The notes below the pieces were generated by a model. That model saw only the letters and a program-made list of their open reading frames with translations, made no database searches and had not been told where the DNA came from. Of a stretch of DNA of 64,000 bases, positions 18,379 through 28,300 are shown piece after piece. The stretch is taken from assembly GCA_963832355.1 (NCBI GenBank), contig CAWHTX010000009.1, positions 232,399-296,398 of the forward strand. The letters run 5' to 3'. Numbering within the stretch: the first letter of the stretch is position 1; each line of letters begins with the position of its first letter. The stretch comes from DATFVA01 sp963832355 (GTDB lineage: Bacteria; Bacteroidota; Ignavibacteria; Ignavibacteriales; Ignavibacteriaceae). Both the position numbers and the translations under genes were made by a program.

Positions 18379-19128
18379 CTATTTTTTTTTTGCACTGCAC
18401 ACGAGATCCTGAGTAATAATGTTCTCGGATGCACCCGTTTCAATAATTCTGGCCGCCTTCACGATAAGTTTAACGATTTTCCATAATATAAGTCTGATTA
18501 AACCGACTAAATTTTTAGCTACAGGACCTGTCTCATATAATCTAACATTATTAAATCCCGTTATCTTAAGGATTTGTCCGAGTGAATTAGGGTTAAAAAT
18601 TGTTGAATGAGTCAGGTCACCGTAAATATTTCTGCCGGGAAACAATCCTTGTCCGTTAGGTGTTTGAAGGATTAATATTCCGTTTTTTTCCAGAATATTG
18701 TTTATTCCGGTAAAAAGGTCTAGTAACTCATTTTTGTAAAAATGTTCCACAAAATCCAGAGCAAAAACCACATCATATTTAGTAGTGTTAGTTTTGAAAA
18801 ATTCGAAAATATCTCCTGCGTCTGCGTTTAGGCCCTTCGATTTCGTAACCTGGATCTGTTGTTCAGATATATCCAGACCATAGGTATTCGTGAAGCCTTC
18901 AAGTTTCAGAAATTCGAGTAGGTAACCCGAACCGCAGCCGAGTTCAAGGATCTTTATGTCTTTCCTTCCAAAATCAGACAACAAAGGGAGAAACCTTCTT
19001 CTGCAAATTTCGAAAATGGAATCTGTTGAAACAGGATCATCGTTCTCCATGAAGTTTTTATAAGTTGATCTATATTTTTCATAGAGATCTTTTCTGAAAT
19101 CCTGATTATGTAGTGTTTGCTTTTCCAA
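18379..19128 (-). CDS. Class I SAM-dependent methyltransferase
   Basis: Rossmann-fold methyltransferase of 249 residues. Motif I is ILELGCGSGYLLEFL at about residue 60. VVFALDFVEHFYKNEL and ILILQTPNGQGLFPGRNIYGDLTH match UbiG/polysaccharide-modifying methyltransferases. The acceptor is unknown, but the setting suggests a sugar or lipid-linked glycan. Its start overlaps the 3' end of the murJ-like gene by 23 bases, so it is part of a minus-strand operon running from 20653 to 15843. Confidence 0.85.
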   Translation of the reverse strand: MEKQTLHNQDFRKDLYEKYRSTYKNFMENDDPVSTDSIFEICRRRFLPLLSDFGRKDIKILELGCGSGYLLEFLKLEGFTNTYGLDISEQQIQVTKSKGLNADAGDIFEFFKTNTTKYDVVFALDFVEHFYKNELLDLFTGINNILEKNGILILQTPNGQGLFPGRNIYGDLTHSTIFNPNSLGQILKITGFNNVRLYETGPVAKNLVGLIRLILWKIVKLIVKAARIIETGASENIITQDLVCSAKKK

Positions 19129-20653
19129 ATGTCGGTTTACCTTTTAGTATGTCAAACAATCTGATAATTATTTTTACCAAAGAATGATTCACCAAAAAAA
19201 TATTAGTAACAAAGAGAACTAGAAAAAGAACTATCTCAATTAATGATCCCTTCTCGCAGCAGGTATTTACGAGTAGTCTTGCAATAAAAAATGAAAACAT
19301 TCCGTTAATTAATGAAAATGAGAACTCGCGAAGAAAAATATATTTATTCTTCAAGAGTAATTTCCTGTTAACAAGATAAAAACCATAAATGAAAAAAAAG
19401 ATATAACTTATTGAAGTACTTAAAGCCAACCCGTTCTGCTTCAAAGTATCAACAAATAAAAAGTTCAGAAAGATTTTTAAACAGATACCCAGGACTGTTA
19501 AATATAGCAAATTCTTTAGTAGTCCTAAACTATAAATCAACTTATTAATTACATTATATATGGCATAAAACATCATGCTGATTGAAAAGAAAATCAAAAC
19601 GCTGTAAGTTACCAGGGTATCTCCGGAACTAAATTTCCCCCGTTGAAAAAATAATTTAAGGATGAAGTCCCCGTAGAAGAGAAATAGAATAGTGATAGGT
19701 ACAAAAATCGCTACATTTATTTTTATACTTTCATTAAAAACACTCTCCAATTCTCCGGAAGCATTATTGTTGATGCACTGAACGAATCTGGGGAAAATGG
19801 CAGTTGACATTGCGATGGATAAAATTGATAAAGGAAGCAGAAACACAGTCTGCGCATAATTTAATGCTGCTATTCCGCCGGTAGGAAGGTCATTATAAAA
19901 ATACCTGTCAGAGATAATGTATAGCTGACCAATACTCTCTATAAGGATTATAATAATCAGCGTCCCGGGAACAAAATTATTGTAATTCTTAACTGTGGAA
20001 CCGAGTTGATTGAATTTAATTTTCAAACCCGATTTCCTGAATAGAAAAACCATTTGAAAAATAATACCGGCATTGTATCCTAATGGAATGGCATAAATAT
20101 TAAGCTTCCCTGAAAATATTAAGATTAATAAGATGAATAATACGTTTAGTAAAAGCTGGGAATATGCAGGATATCTGAACTCAAAATTAGTCTGCTGATA
20201 TGCGATCAGTACTGATACAACACAATTAACAGGAATTGAAATAAGATAGAACCTGAATATATTTACTGCAGTAGTTACAGAGCTTGTATCAGAACTCTGA
20301 AAATATAGGGAAATTATAGCTTCAGAAAATATATATAATAAAACTGCGAGAAGAATTCCGACAGAGATAAAAAGGAACAAATTATGATGAATTATTTCAT
20401 CATAATCTGTATCATCTCCGTACTTACTTTTATTGAAAACCGGGATTAAATAGTTCTGAGTTAAATATAATATTATCGTATTGATCGTAAGGGGTAATAC
20501 TGCAGCAACAAGATAAATATCAAAACTTGAGGAGAGACCAAATACACTGGCGAAAATTACTTCCCGTATAAATCCTAATCCTTTTGATAGAAGCCCTGTA
20601 ACTGTTATAATAATTGAGGCACCGGCAACTGATGACCTGAATTTATTGTTCAT
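19106..20653 (-). CDS. murJ: MurJ/MVF-family lipid-linked glycan flippase
   Basis: Inner-membrane flippase of the MOP superfamily, 515 residues and about 14 predicted helices. The N-terminus SIIITVTGLLSKGLGFIREVIFASVFG and the segment LNYAQTVFLLPLSILSIAMSTAIFPRF are typical of MurJ. In this locus it may flip an O-antigen intermediate instead of lipid II, so the gene symbol reflects family and not proven role. It is first in the minus-strand operon. Confidence 0.85.
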   Translation of the reverse strand: MNNKFRSSVAGASIIITVTGLLSKGLGFIREVIFASVFGLSSSFDIYLVAAVLPLTINTIILYLTQNYLIPVFNKSKYGDDTDYDEIIHHNLFLFISVGILLAVLLYIFSEAIISLYFQSSDTSSVTTAVNIFRFYLISIPVNCVVSVLIAYQQTNFEFRYPAYSQLLLNVLFILLILIFSGKLNIYAIPLGYNAGIIFQMVFLFRKSGLKIKFNQLGSTVKNYNNFVPGTLIIIILIESIGQLYIISDRYFYNDLPTGGIAALNYAQTVFLLPLSILSIAMSTAIFPRFVQCINNNASGELESVFNESIKINVAIFVPITILFLFYGDFILKLFFQRGKFSSGDTLVTYSVLIFFSISMMFYAIYNVINKLIYSLGLLKNLLYLTVLGICLKIFLNFLFVDTLKQNGLALSTSISYIFFFIYGFYLVNRKLLLKNKYIFLREFSFSLINGMFSFFIARLLVNTCCEKGSLIEIVLFLVLFVTNIFLVNHSLVKIIIRLFDILKGKPTFGKANTT

Positions 20654-20933
20654 TTAATAATGTTTTCCCTGAAAAAGAAGGTACTCCAATTCAATAATAG
20701 TCTTAGTAAAATTCATTAAAGTTGATCTCTAAAAGTTCAAAAATACAGTTATTTGCAATATAAATAATGGAAATTATCTTTCCCTTCAGATATTTTTACG
20801 GAAACAATCAAAGCGAATGTTTTTCCGCTTTTTGAAATTCCTTGTTCGATTTTCGGCAATAATTAATAAAATTATCTATTTTAATTAGGTTAACTTCACT
20901 AAGAATTCATACTATGTTGAGTATATAACCGTT

Positions 20934-21614
20934 ATGGACGAGACTAATTTAATAAAAGAACGTTATGCAAAACGGAGCTTTGAAGAAAGATATTCCTTTT
21001 TGAATCCTGATATATATTTAAAATTTCAGGAAAGAGAAAGAAAATTAATAAAATTACTAAAACAAATCGGGAAGACCGATTTTAAAAATTTAAAGGTTCT
21101 GGAGATAGGATGCGGTTCAGGAGATAATCTTGTGGAGTTGATACTGTTAGGTTTTTCTTCCCAAAACCTGGCCGGAATAGAGCTGATCAAGGATAGATTT
21201 GAAACTGCAAAAAAAAGATTACCTGGTGCGGTAAATTTAATTTGTGGAGATGCCTTAAGTGTCAATCCCGATGAGAGGTATGATATAGTCTATCAGTCCA
21301 CGGTTTTTTCCTCAATCCTGGAGGATAGATTTCAAAGTGAGTTAGCGAAAAAAATGATTTCGCTGGTGAAGCCGGGAGGTGGGATCTTGTGGTATGACTT
21401 TACGTTTAATAACCCTCAAAACAAGGATGTCCGTGGTGTCAAATTCAGCAGTCTTAAAAAATTGTTCCCGGGCTGCAGCATTATCAAATACAGGGTTACT
21501 CTGGCTCCGCCCCTGGCCAGAGAGGTTGTGAAGATAAGTCCGTGGCTTCATAGTATTCTCAGCATGATATATCCGTTACGAACACATTTGTTGTGCTGGA
21601 TATGTAAAAAATAG
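20934..21614 (+). CDS. Class I SAM-dependent methyltransferase
   Basis: Methyltransferase of 226 residues with motif I VLEIGCGSGDNLVELIL (about residues 52-68), the acidic ELIKDRFETAKKRL and the post-motif region YDIVYQSTVFSSILED. The substrate is unknown. It starts a plus-strand polysaccharide run. The 280-base gap before it (20654-20933), between divergent operons, is AT-rich and must hold both promoters. I see no conserved element in it. Confidence 0.82.
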   Translation: MDETNLIKERYAKRSFEERYSFLNPDIYLKFQERERKLIKLLKQIGKTDFKNLKVLEIGCGSGDNLVELILLGFSSQNLAGIELIKDRFETAKKRLPGAVNLICGDALSVNPDERYDIVYQSTVFSSILEDRFQSELAKKMISLVKPGGGILWYDFTFNNPQNKDVRGVKFSSLKKLFPGCSIIKYRVTLAPPLAREVVKISPWLHSILSMIYPLRTHLLCWICKK

Positions 21615-21813
21615 AGTGTTTTCTTTTGTGAATAATAAATTTTTGTTTATGAATTCTTAAAAAGTATAATTATATTTTAAGCCTATAAAGTATAGAATTT
21701 GATTCGAGAAAATTCTAAATTAGGCAAGCTTTTTTTAATCAGGAAAATAAATTAGCTTTGCAGGGAAATTTTAATCATTTTAATCTTATTTAAAAAGCAC
21801 ACCATTTAAGCCT

Positions 21814-22974
21814 ATGCAAAACGACTTTCTTTTATTCCACAAACCGTTTATTTCCGAAGACGAAGTCGATGAAATTGTTGATACAGTGCGTTCCGGCTGG
21901 CTAAGTATGGGTCCCAAAACTATCAGATTTGAAGAGTTGTTTGCTCAATATCTTGGATGCAGTAAAGGAGTAGCTGTAAGCTCATGGACCGCAGCGGGAC
22001 ACCTGACCCTGGAGGCATATGGTCTTAAACCCGGGGATGAGGTAATTGTCCCAACGATGACATTTCCCGCAACAGCAGAAATTGTCTGTTATTTTGGTGC
22101 AAAACCTGTAATAGTTGATGTTGATCCGGATACTCTGAATATTTCCCTTGAAGCGATAGAAAAAGCGATTACACCCAAAACTAAAGTTATTATTCCGGTA
22201 CATTATGGCGGTCAGCCGTGTGATATGGATGAAATCCTTGATCTGGCGGATAAATATAATCTCAAGGTAATGGAGGATGCAGCTCATTCTCTCCCTGCTA
22301 CCTATAAAGGCAAGAAAATTGGGAATATCTCAGAAGTTACATGCTTTAGTTTTTATGCTACCAAAACCCTCTCCACGGGAGAGGGAGGTATGATCTGTAC
22401 CAATAATGAAGAAATTGCCGAAAGAGTAAAAATAATGCGTTTACATGGTATCAATCGTGATGCCTGGAAACGATATACTGAGTCAGGTTCCTGGTATTAT
22501 GAGGTGGTCGCTCCGGGTTATAAATACAATTTTACAGATCTCCAGGCGTCTTTAGGACTCCCGCAGCTCAAAAAAGTTGACCAAATGTGGGAAAGCAGGC
22601 AAAGAATTGCAGCTAGATATACGGAATGTTTTAAAGATAACGAATTGATGCAGCTTCATGGTTTAAAACCTGATCGTGAATCTTCATGGCATCTTTACCC
22701 TGTCAGGCTTGAACTTGAAAAATTAAATATAAACAGGGCAAGGTTTATAGACGAATTAAGAAAAAATAAGGTCGGAGCCGGGGTTCATTTCATGCCTGTG
22801 CATCAGCACCTGTATTATAATGAAACCTTCGGGCTGAAAGATGAAGACTTTCCCGTAGCCTCTGCTGTCTTTCCAAGACTTGTCTCTCTCCCAATTTATC
22901 CTGGTATGACTGACCGTAATGTTGAGTATGTTGTTGATGTAGTTAGTTCTCTGCTTCAGAAGTATAAAAAATAG
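21814..22974 (+). CDS. DegT/DnrJ/EryC1 sugar aminotransferase
   Basis: PLP-dependent aminotransferase acting on nucleotide-keto-sugars, 386 residues. The family start GWLSMGPKTIRFEELFAQYLG is followed by SSWTAAGHLTLEAYGLKPGDEVIVP and VMEDAAHSLPATYKG. The PLP lysine lies in FSFYATKTLSTGEGGMI. KYNFTDLQASLGLPQL and GVHFMPVHQHLYY complete the pattern. It probably makes an aminated sugar for the glycan whose first sugar is placed by the next gene, 14 bases downstream. Confidence 0.93.
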   Translation: MQNDFLLFHKPFISEDEVDEIVDTVRSGWLSMGPKTIRFEELFAQYLGCSKGVAVSSWTAAGHLTLEAYGLKPGDEVIVPTMTFPATAEIVCYFGAKPVIVDVDPDTLNISLEAIEKAITPKTKVIIPVHYGGQPCDMDEILDLADKYNLKVMEDAAHSLPATYKGKKIGNISEVTCFSFYATKTLSTGEGGMICTNNEEIAERVKIMRLHGINRDAWKRYTESGSWYYEVVAPGYKYNFTDLQASLGLPQLKKVDQMWESRQRIAARYTECFKDNELMQLHGLKPDRESSWHLYPVRLELEKLNINRARFIDELRKNKVGAGVHFMPVHQHLYYNETFGLKDEDFPVASAVFPRLVSLPIYPGMTDRNVEYVVDVVSSLLQKYKK

Positions 22975-22988
22975 TTCCTCATTTCAAT

Positions 22989-23564
22989 ATGGGCAGACAG
23001 GGAAGCTGGATTAAACGGTTTATTGATATAGTACTCAGTCTATTAATATTGGTTATAACTTCCCCAATTTTAATTCTTGCCATTCTCGCTATCAGGTTAG
23101 AATCGCCGGGCCCTGCCTTCTTTTTACACGAACGAACCGGCTATAAGGGGAAAAGGTTTAAATTGGTTAAATTCAGAGGCATGGTAGACAATGCCCTTTC
23201 TGTGGGTCCGGAACTTACTCAGGTGAATGATCCACGAATTACCAGGACGGGATGGATTTTAAGGCGTACGAGCATAGACGAAATACCGAATTTTTTTAAT
23301 GTATTAGCGGGTCAGATGTCGATAATCGGCCCGCGTCCGGATATTCCGTCAATAACTGATAAGTACAATAAAGGACAGCAAAAAATATTTGATTATAAAC
23401 CCGGAGTAACAGGCATATCCCAGATTAATGGGCGACAGCTGCTTTCTCCGGATGACCGGATAAGAATGGAACTTGCTTATTATAAAAATTCGAATTTCTT
23501 TTCAGACCTTAAGATATTTTTCAAAACTTTCCTGGTTGTCTTCAATAACAAAGGAAATATCTGA
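22989..23564 (+). CDS. Undecaprenyl-phosphate sugar-1-phosphate transferase
   Basis: Polyisoprenyl-phosphate hexose-1-phosphate transferase (PglC/WcaJ C-terminal type), which initiates lipid-linked oligosaccharide synthesis at the inner membrane. At 191 residues it is the small monofunctional form: one membrane helix (about 10-35), then VKFRGMVDNA, RRTSIDEIPNFFNVLAGQMSIIGPRPD and KPGVTGISQING. Together with the aminotransferase it resembles a bacillosamine/QuiNAc-type initiation pair. Confidence 0.93.
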   Translation: MGRQGSWIKRFIDIVLSLLILVITSPILILAILAIRLESPGPAFFLHERTGYKGKRFKLVKFRGMVDNALSVGPELTQVNDPRITRTGWILRRTSIDEIPNFFNVLAGQMSIIGPRPDIPSITDKYNKGQQKIFDYKPGVTGISQINGRQLLSPDDRIRMELAYYKNSNFFSDLKIFFKTFLVVFNNKGNI

Positions 23565-23566
23565 AA

Positions 23567-25231
23567 GTGATTAAGATAAGTCTTTGTTTCATCCTATTAA
23601 TGTTGATCATATCGCCTGTTTTTGCCCAGGTTGAAACCATACCTGCTGATCACCCCGTTTATCCTTTTTTAAAAACTATGTATATGAAGGGGGCACTGCG
23701 GAATTACAGTGATATCATCCTGCCTCTTTCAAAAGAAAAAGTCGTTCATTATTTGGCTGAAGTAGAGAGCAGATCCTACCTGCTTAGCGAATCGGAGAAA
23801 GAAATACTGTGCCGATATCAGGTAAAAATGGGTATGGGTTCTGAAAATCAAGCCTCATATTTATCAAAGTTTCCATCCGGCTTTGCGGAGGAATACAAAA
23901 AGTACAACGAAAAGCATCTCTACTATTATGCAGATTCAACTGCAAGATTGAATATTGATTTTTTAGGTGATTTGACCTATCTCTATTCAGAAAAATTGCG
24001 TGATTATAGTGTATTAGTAAATTTTGGTGGACAAATATACGGCTCTTATTCAAACTTTCTCGGCTTTTTGATTGAAGGGGTAAACGGAACGCAATATAAT
24101 AACCGGGAAGTTGCAAAACTTGATCCAAGAGTTAAAACCAGTTTCACCTTTAATAATACAGGGATCAATTTTTTTGATTATACCCAGGGTTATATCAGAC
24201 TTAAAAAGGATGATGTGAACCTTGAACTGGGACGGGAAAGGCTCCTTTGGGGAATTGGATATATTAACCGAATGGTTTTATCCGATAATCCCCCCCTTTT
24301 CGATTTTCTCAAATTTCACATGGCATACAAATCACTTCGTTATGATTTTTTACACGCATGGCTTGTCCAGCCTTTTGAAACAATCAATGCTGATACGGTG
24401 ACATTCAGACAAAAAGGTTCGAAATATCTTGCCATAAGCCGTTTAGGTATAAATCCGACACCTGATTTGGAACTGGGAATCTCGCAGATGATTATTTACG
24501 CAAACCGTCCGTTTGAAGCTGCTTACCTTAACCCCTTTCTTTTCTGGGAATCTGCACAAAGGTCACTCGGCGACCTGGATAATTCTTTTCTCTCTGTTGA
24601 TGTACGTTATAAAATTATGAATGGTATGGAAGCTTCCGCTTCAATGATTTGGGATGATATTCTATTTAGTGTACTATTTAAGGGAGAGTTCGATAAAGTA
24701 AATAATCGATCAACTTGGAAGACCGGTATGATCTTAACAAACCCGGTAATGCCCCTAAATTTTGACTTAAAGATTGAATACCAGCAAATCAGACCTTTTA
24801 CGTTCTCACACCCTGGGATAGGCGAGTCTTTAACTTATACAAATAATTCCTATTTATTGGGAACGGATGTTCCACCCAATTCTACGGTTTTAAGAATTGA
24901 ATGTATCTACCTATTAAACGGAAATACCAATTTTAACTTGAGATATTCATATATTCTGCATGGTGAAAATATTTATAATGCAAATGGAAACCTTATTAAA
25001 AATGTAGGGGGAAACATTCTGCAGACTAATGGTTATGATTACAACAGCCTTAGTGCACCTTTACTTGACGGGATTCTTAAAACAACAAACCTGGTTTCTG
25101 TCTCCATTCAAAATGAAATATTATACGGGGTATATCTGAATGTGATGTATAATTATTCTTCTTCAGTTTCTATTGATGAAAACCTATCGCATAGTTCAGC
25201 ATCAATGCAGTTAAAGGTTTATTTCAGATAA
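23567..25231 (+). CDS. Wzi-like outer-membrane capsule assembly protein
   Basis: Exported beta-barrel protein of 554 residues. Signal peptide to about residue 21 (ISPVFAQ), then HPVYPFLKTMYMKGALRNY and later LELGRERLLWGIGYINRMVLSDN and ANRPFEAAYLNPFLFWES. These match the Wzi/capsule assembly family of Bacteroidota. It would hold or organise exported polysaccharide on the outer membrane. It starts with GTG two bases after the sugar-transferase stop (AGGAAAT upstream), so it is the last gene of that operon. Confidence 0.8.
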   Translation: MIKISLCFILLMLIISPVFAQVETIPADHPVYPFLKTMYMKGALRNYSDIILPLSKEKVVHYLAEVESRSYLLSESEKEILCRYQVKMGMGSENQASYLSKFPSGFAEEYKKYNEKHLYYYADSTARLNIDFLGDLTYLYSEKLRDYSVLVNFGGQIYGSYSNFLGFLIEGVNGTQYNNREVAKLDPRVKTSFTFNNTGINFFDYTQGYIRLKKDDVNLELGRERLLWGIGYINRMVLSDNPPLFDFLKFHMAYKSLRYDFLHAWLVQPFETINADTVTFRQKGSKYLAISRLGINPTPDLELGISQMIIYANRPFEAAYLNPFLFWESAQRSLGDLDNSFLSVDVRYKIMNGMEASASMIWDDILFSVLFKGEFDKVNNRSTWKTGMILTNPVMPLNFDLKIEYQQIRPFTFSHPGIGESLTYTNNSYLLGTDVPPNSTVLRIECIYLLNGNTNFNLRYSYILHGENIYNANGNLIKNVGGNILQTNGYDYNSLSAPLLDGILKTTNLVSVSIQNEILYGVYLNVMYNYSSSVSIDENLSHSSASMQLKVYFR

Positions 25232-25346
25232 AATAAAATTTCTTCAAGATACCCGTTATATACTTAAAAAAGGTATTTTTTTCACCTTGCGTTGTTTTTT
25301 TCAATACTTTAAGTTGATCATACAGATTTAAATATTAGGGTTTTTA

Positions 25347-28300
25347 ATGCCAAAATCTCCATTATTCCTCATTTTAGTATTATTTTGCAGCAGTTTATCC
25401 CTTTCTCAGACATACCACATAATTGAAAAGAATGATAGGAGTATAAAACTCGAATTCAATTTTACTAATACATATAAACTCAGAGATACCGTGATAGAAT
25501 CACGGGTATATCAGCTCATTGAAGGTGGAGAAATATCAGTCAGAAATCCCGGCGAACCCTGGCTGCCGGAGTTTACTGTTAATATAGCAATTCCCTTCAA
25601 TTCAACACCCAAATTAGAGATAATAACGATTGATAAATCATCGCTTGATAATAAATTAATAATGCCGTTCCCTGACCAGGATCCCCGATTTTATAAATTT
25701 GATGTAAATAATTTTGATAAAACAATCTACTCATCCAGTCGGCTATTTCCTGAACATCCTGCCGAACTTGGTTCGGAATTCGTGATGAGATACGCCAGAA
25801 TTATACAATTGGTGGTCTCTCCTTATCAGTATAACCCGGTGACCCATAAGTTAAATGTTAACAGTAAGGTTGTCTTGAAAGTAGTTTTTAATACAAAAGC
25901 ATCAGAACATGAGAGAGTAACTGATATACTTACCAAAGACTTTCTCAAATCCGGAGTGATAAATTATGACCAGGCAATAAATTGGAGTGGAAGGGAACCT
26001 GAAAGGGTTGTTTACGGAGGCGTGGGATATGGCAATTATTGGTATAATCCTAATAAAAATTACTATAAAATTTTTCTGAAGAATAAAGGCCTGTACCGTA
26101 TTACATTTGATCAGCTGGTTGCTTCCGGTGTCCCGATTCAGGGCGGGGTAGAAAGCAATAAACTTGAGGTTGTGAACGAGGGAAATTCTATTCCTATTGA
26201 TATAACAGATGGCGGGGATGGAATATTTAACAGTGGGGATTACTTTCAATTTGTTGGTAATCCGCCAACCCCAACCCCCAATGCCAGGATGAATATCTAT
26301 AATAATTCAAATGTTTATTGGTTTTCATACCAGAGCGATACATTAGCCGCAAGATATAATAATGTTGACGGATACCCTAATAATTACCAGTCTACTCTAA
26401 CTTCAACTATAAAAATCCTGCATATTGAAAAAGATTCAATCTATGAACCATTGGGATATGCAGGAACAGGAAATATTGATCATTGGTATTGGGACAAAGT
26501 TACAGGCAGTAACGGACATCCTGATTATGCCTTTAATTACCGGTTTGAAACTCTTCCTGATTATGATGCGGACTCACACTATCTTAAGGTCAGGGTCAAT
26601 CTGACAGGCATGAATACTTATGGTTGTTCTCCGGACCATAAGGCAGATTTTAAACTAAATGAGAAGCCGATTGGGAGTATTACCTGGGACGGTCAGTCAA
26701 ACATTACTTTTGAAAAAACTCTTTACATTTCTCCCGACAGCATTCCCCTGTACTCAAATGGAAATTACTTTCATGTTGAAACAAAAGGAGAAGTCTGTGA
26801 TCCGAATTCTCAGTCTGACGAATTGAGAATGAATTGGTATGACATGGAATATTGGCGTTTTAACCGAACCCAGGGAAATCATTTTGATTTTATTAGTCCG
26901 CCGAATTCAAATGGTGTTATTAGATTCTGGTTATGGCGGTGGACCAAAGATAATATGAAGGTATACATACCTTCAAAAAATAAATATATCAGCAACCCGA
27001 GGTTACTGAATGATTCCGACAAAACCATATTGTTCGTTGATACGGTTTCTGCACCGACAGAATATTTCTGTGCATCCTCGGATTATTTCCTTTCACCTGA
27101 TTCAATCACAGCAGACATTTCCTCTGATCTGAGGAATCCGGGTAATGGAGCAGATTATATTATAATAACTCATCCTGATTTTCTGTCAGCAGCACAGAGA
27201 TTAAAGACATTACGCGAATCCCAATATCCTGATTCAGGGATTACTAACCCAAGAATAAAAATAGTTGATGTCAATCAGATATATGACGAATTTTCTTACG
27301 GACTATTGGATCCCAACGCTTTAAGGGATTTTGTACGGTATGCATTTGAAAACTGGGATTCCCCGGCGCCGGCATACCTGGTGTTGTTCGGCGATATGAG
27401 TCACGATTACCGTCATTTATTGACTACCAGCAGGCCTAATTTTATCCCTTCAATACCTTATTTTACAGCAAAATATGGTTTGGCTCCCAGTGATAACTTA
27501 ATGGTTGATGTGGCTGGTAATGATCTGATCCCCGATCTGGCAATAGGCCGTATGTCCTGTGAAACTCCTGAAGAAGCCGATATACTTATGGATAAATTAG
27601 AGAATTATCCTCAGGATCCAGGGAAAGAATGGAAGGAGGATGTCATGCTGGCTTCTTCCGGTGTAAGCCTCGAAGATGAATTGCATTTTCATTTTAATCA
27701 GTATAGTAATAGGTTAGCAGATTATTTCCTGATACCGAACGGAATTCATCCTTCAAGGATCTTTAATTTTCCCTCCAATCACGAAGATTCAATGTACATT
27801 GGAGGCGGGCTTAAAATTCGCCAGGAGATTGACCAGGGGGTGGTTGTGGGTAATTATTATGGACATGGTGGTGGTTATCAGTGGGATTTGATATTTACAA
27901 ATGATGATATTCAGGCTCTGAACAATACAGGGAGGCTCCCTGTCATATTTAGTGTAACCTGTTATACTGCGCACTTTGATGATCAGGATGTTTTTGGTGA
28001 ACAATTTAATAAATTACCCGGAAGGGGGAGTATTGGGTTTTTTGGAAATACAGTCTTAACTTATTGGCCCATAGGTGCCATAATAGATGAAGCCATATTC
28101 AAACAAATTTTCCAGTACAGAGACTATACAGTTGGGAGAGCCTTACTTAATGCTAAAATTTCTATAGGTGATGCAGGCTTATATGGTCAGCAGATAACTC
28201 TGCTAACCTACCTTGGTGACCCGGGGCTTAAGCTTGCCCTGCCTGATAAACCGGACTTTGTAATAAAACCGTCAGACATAAGCTTATCTGTCAACAATCC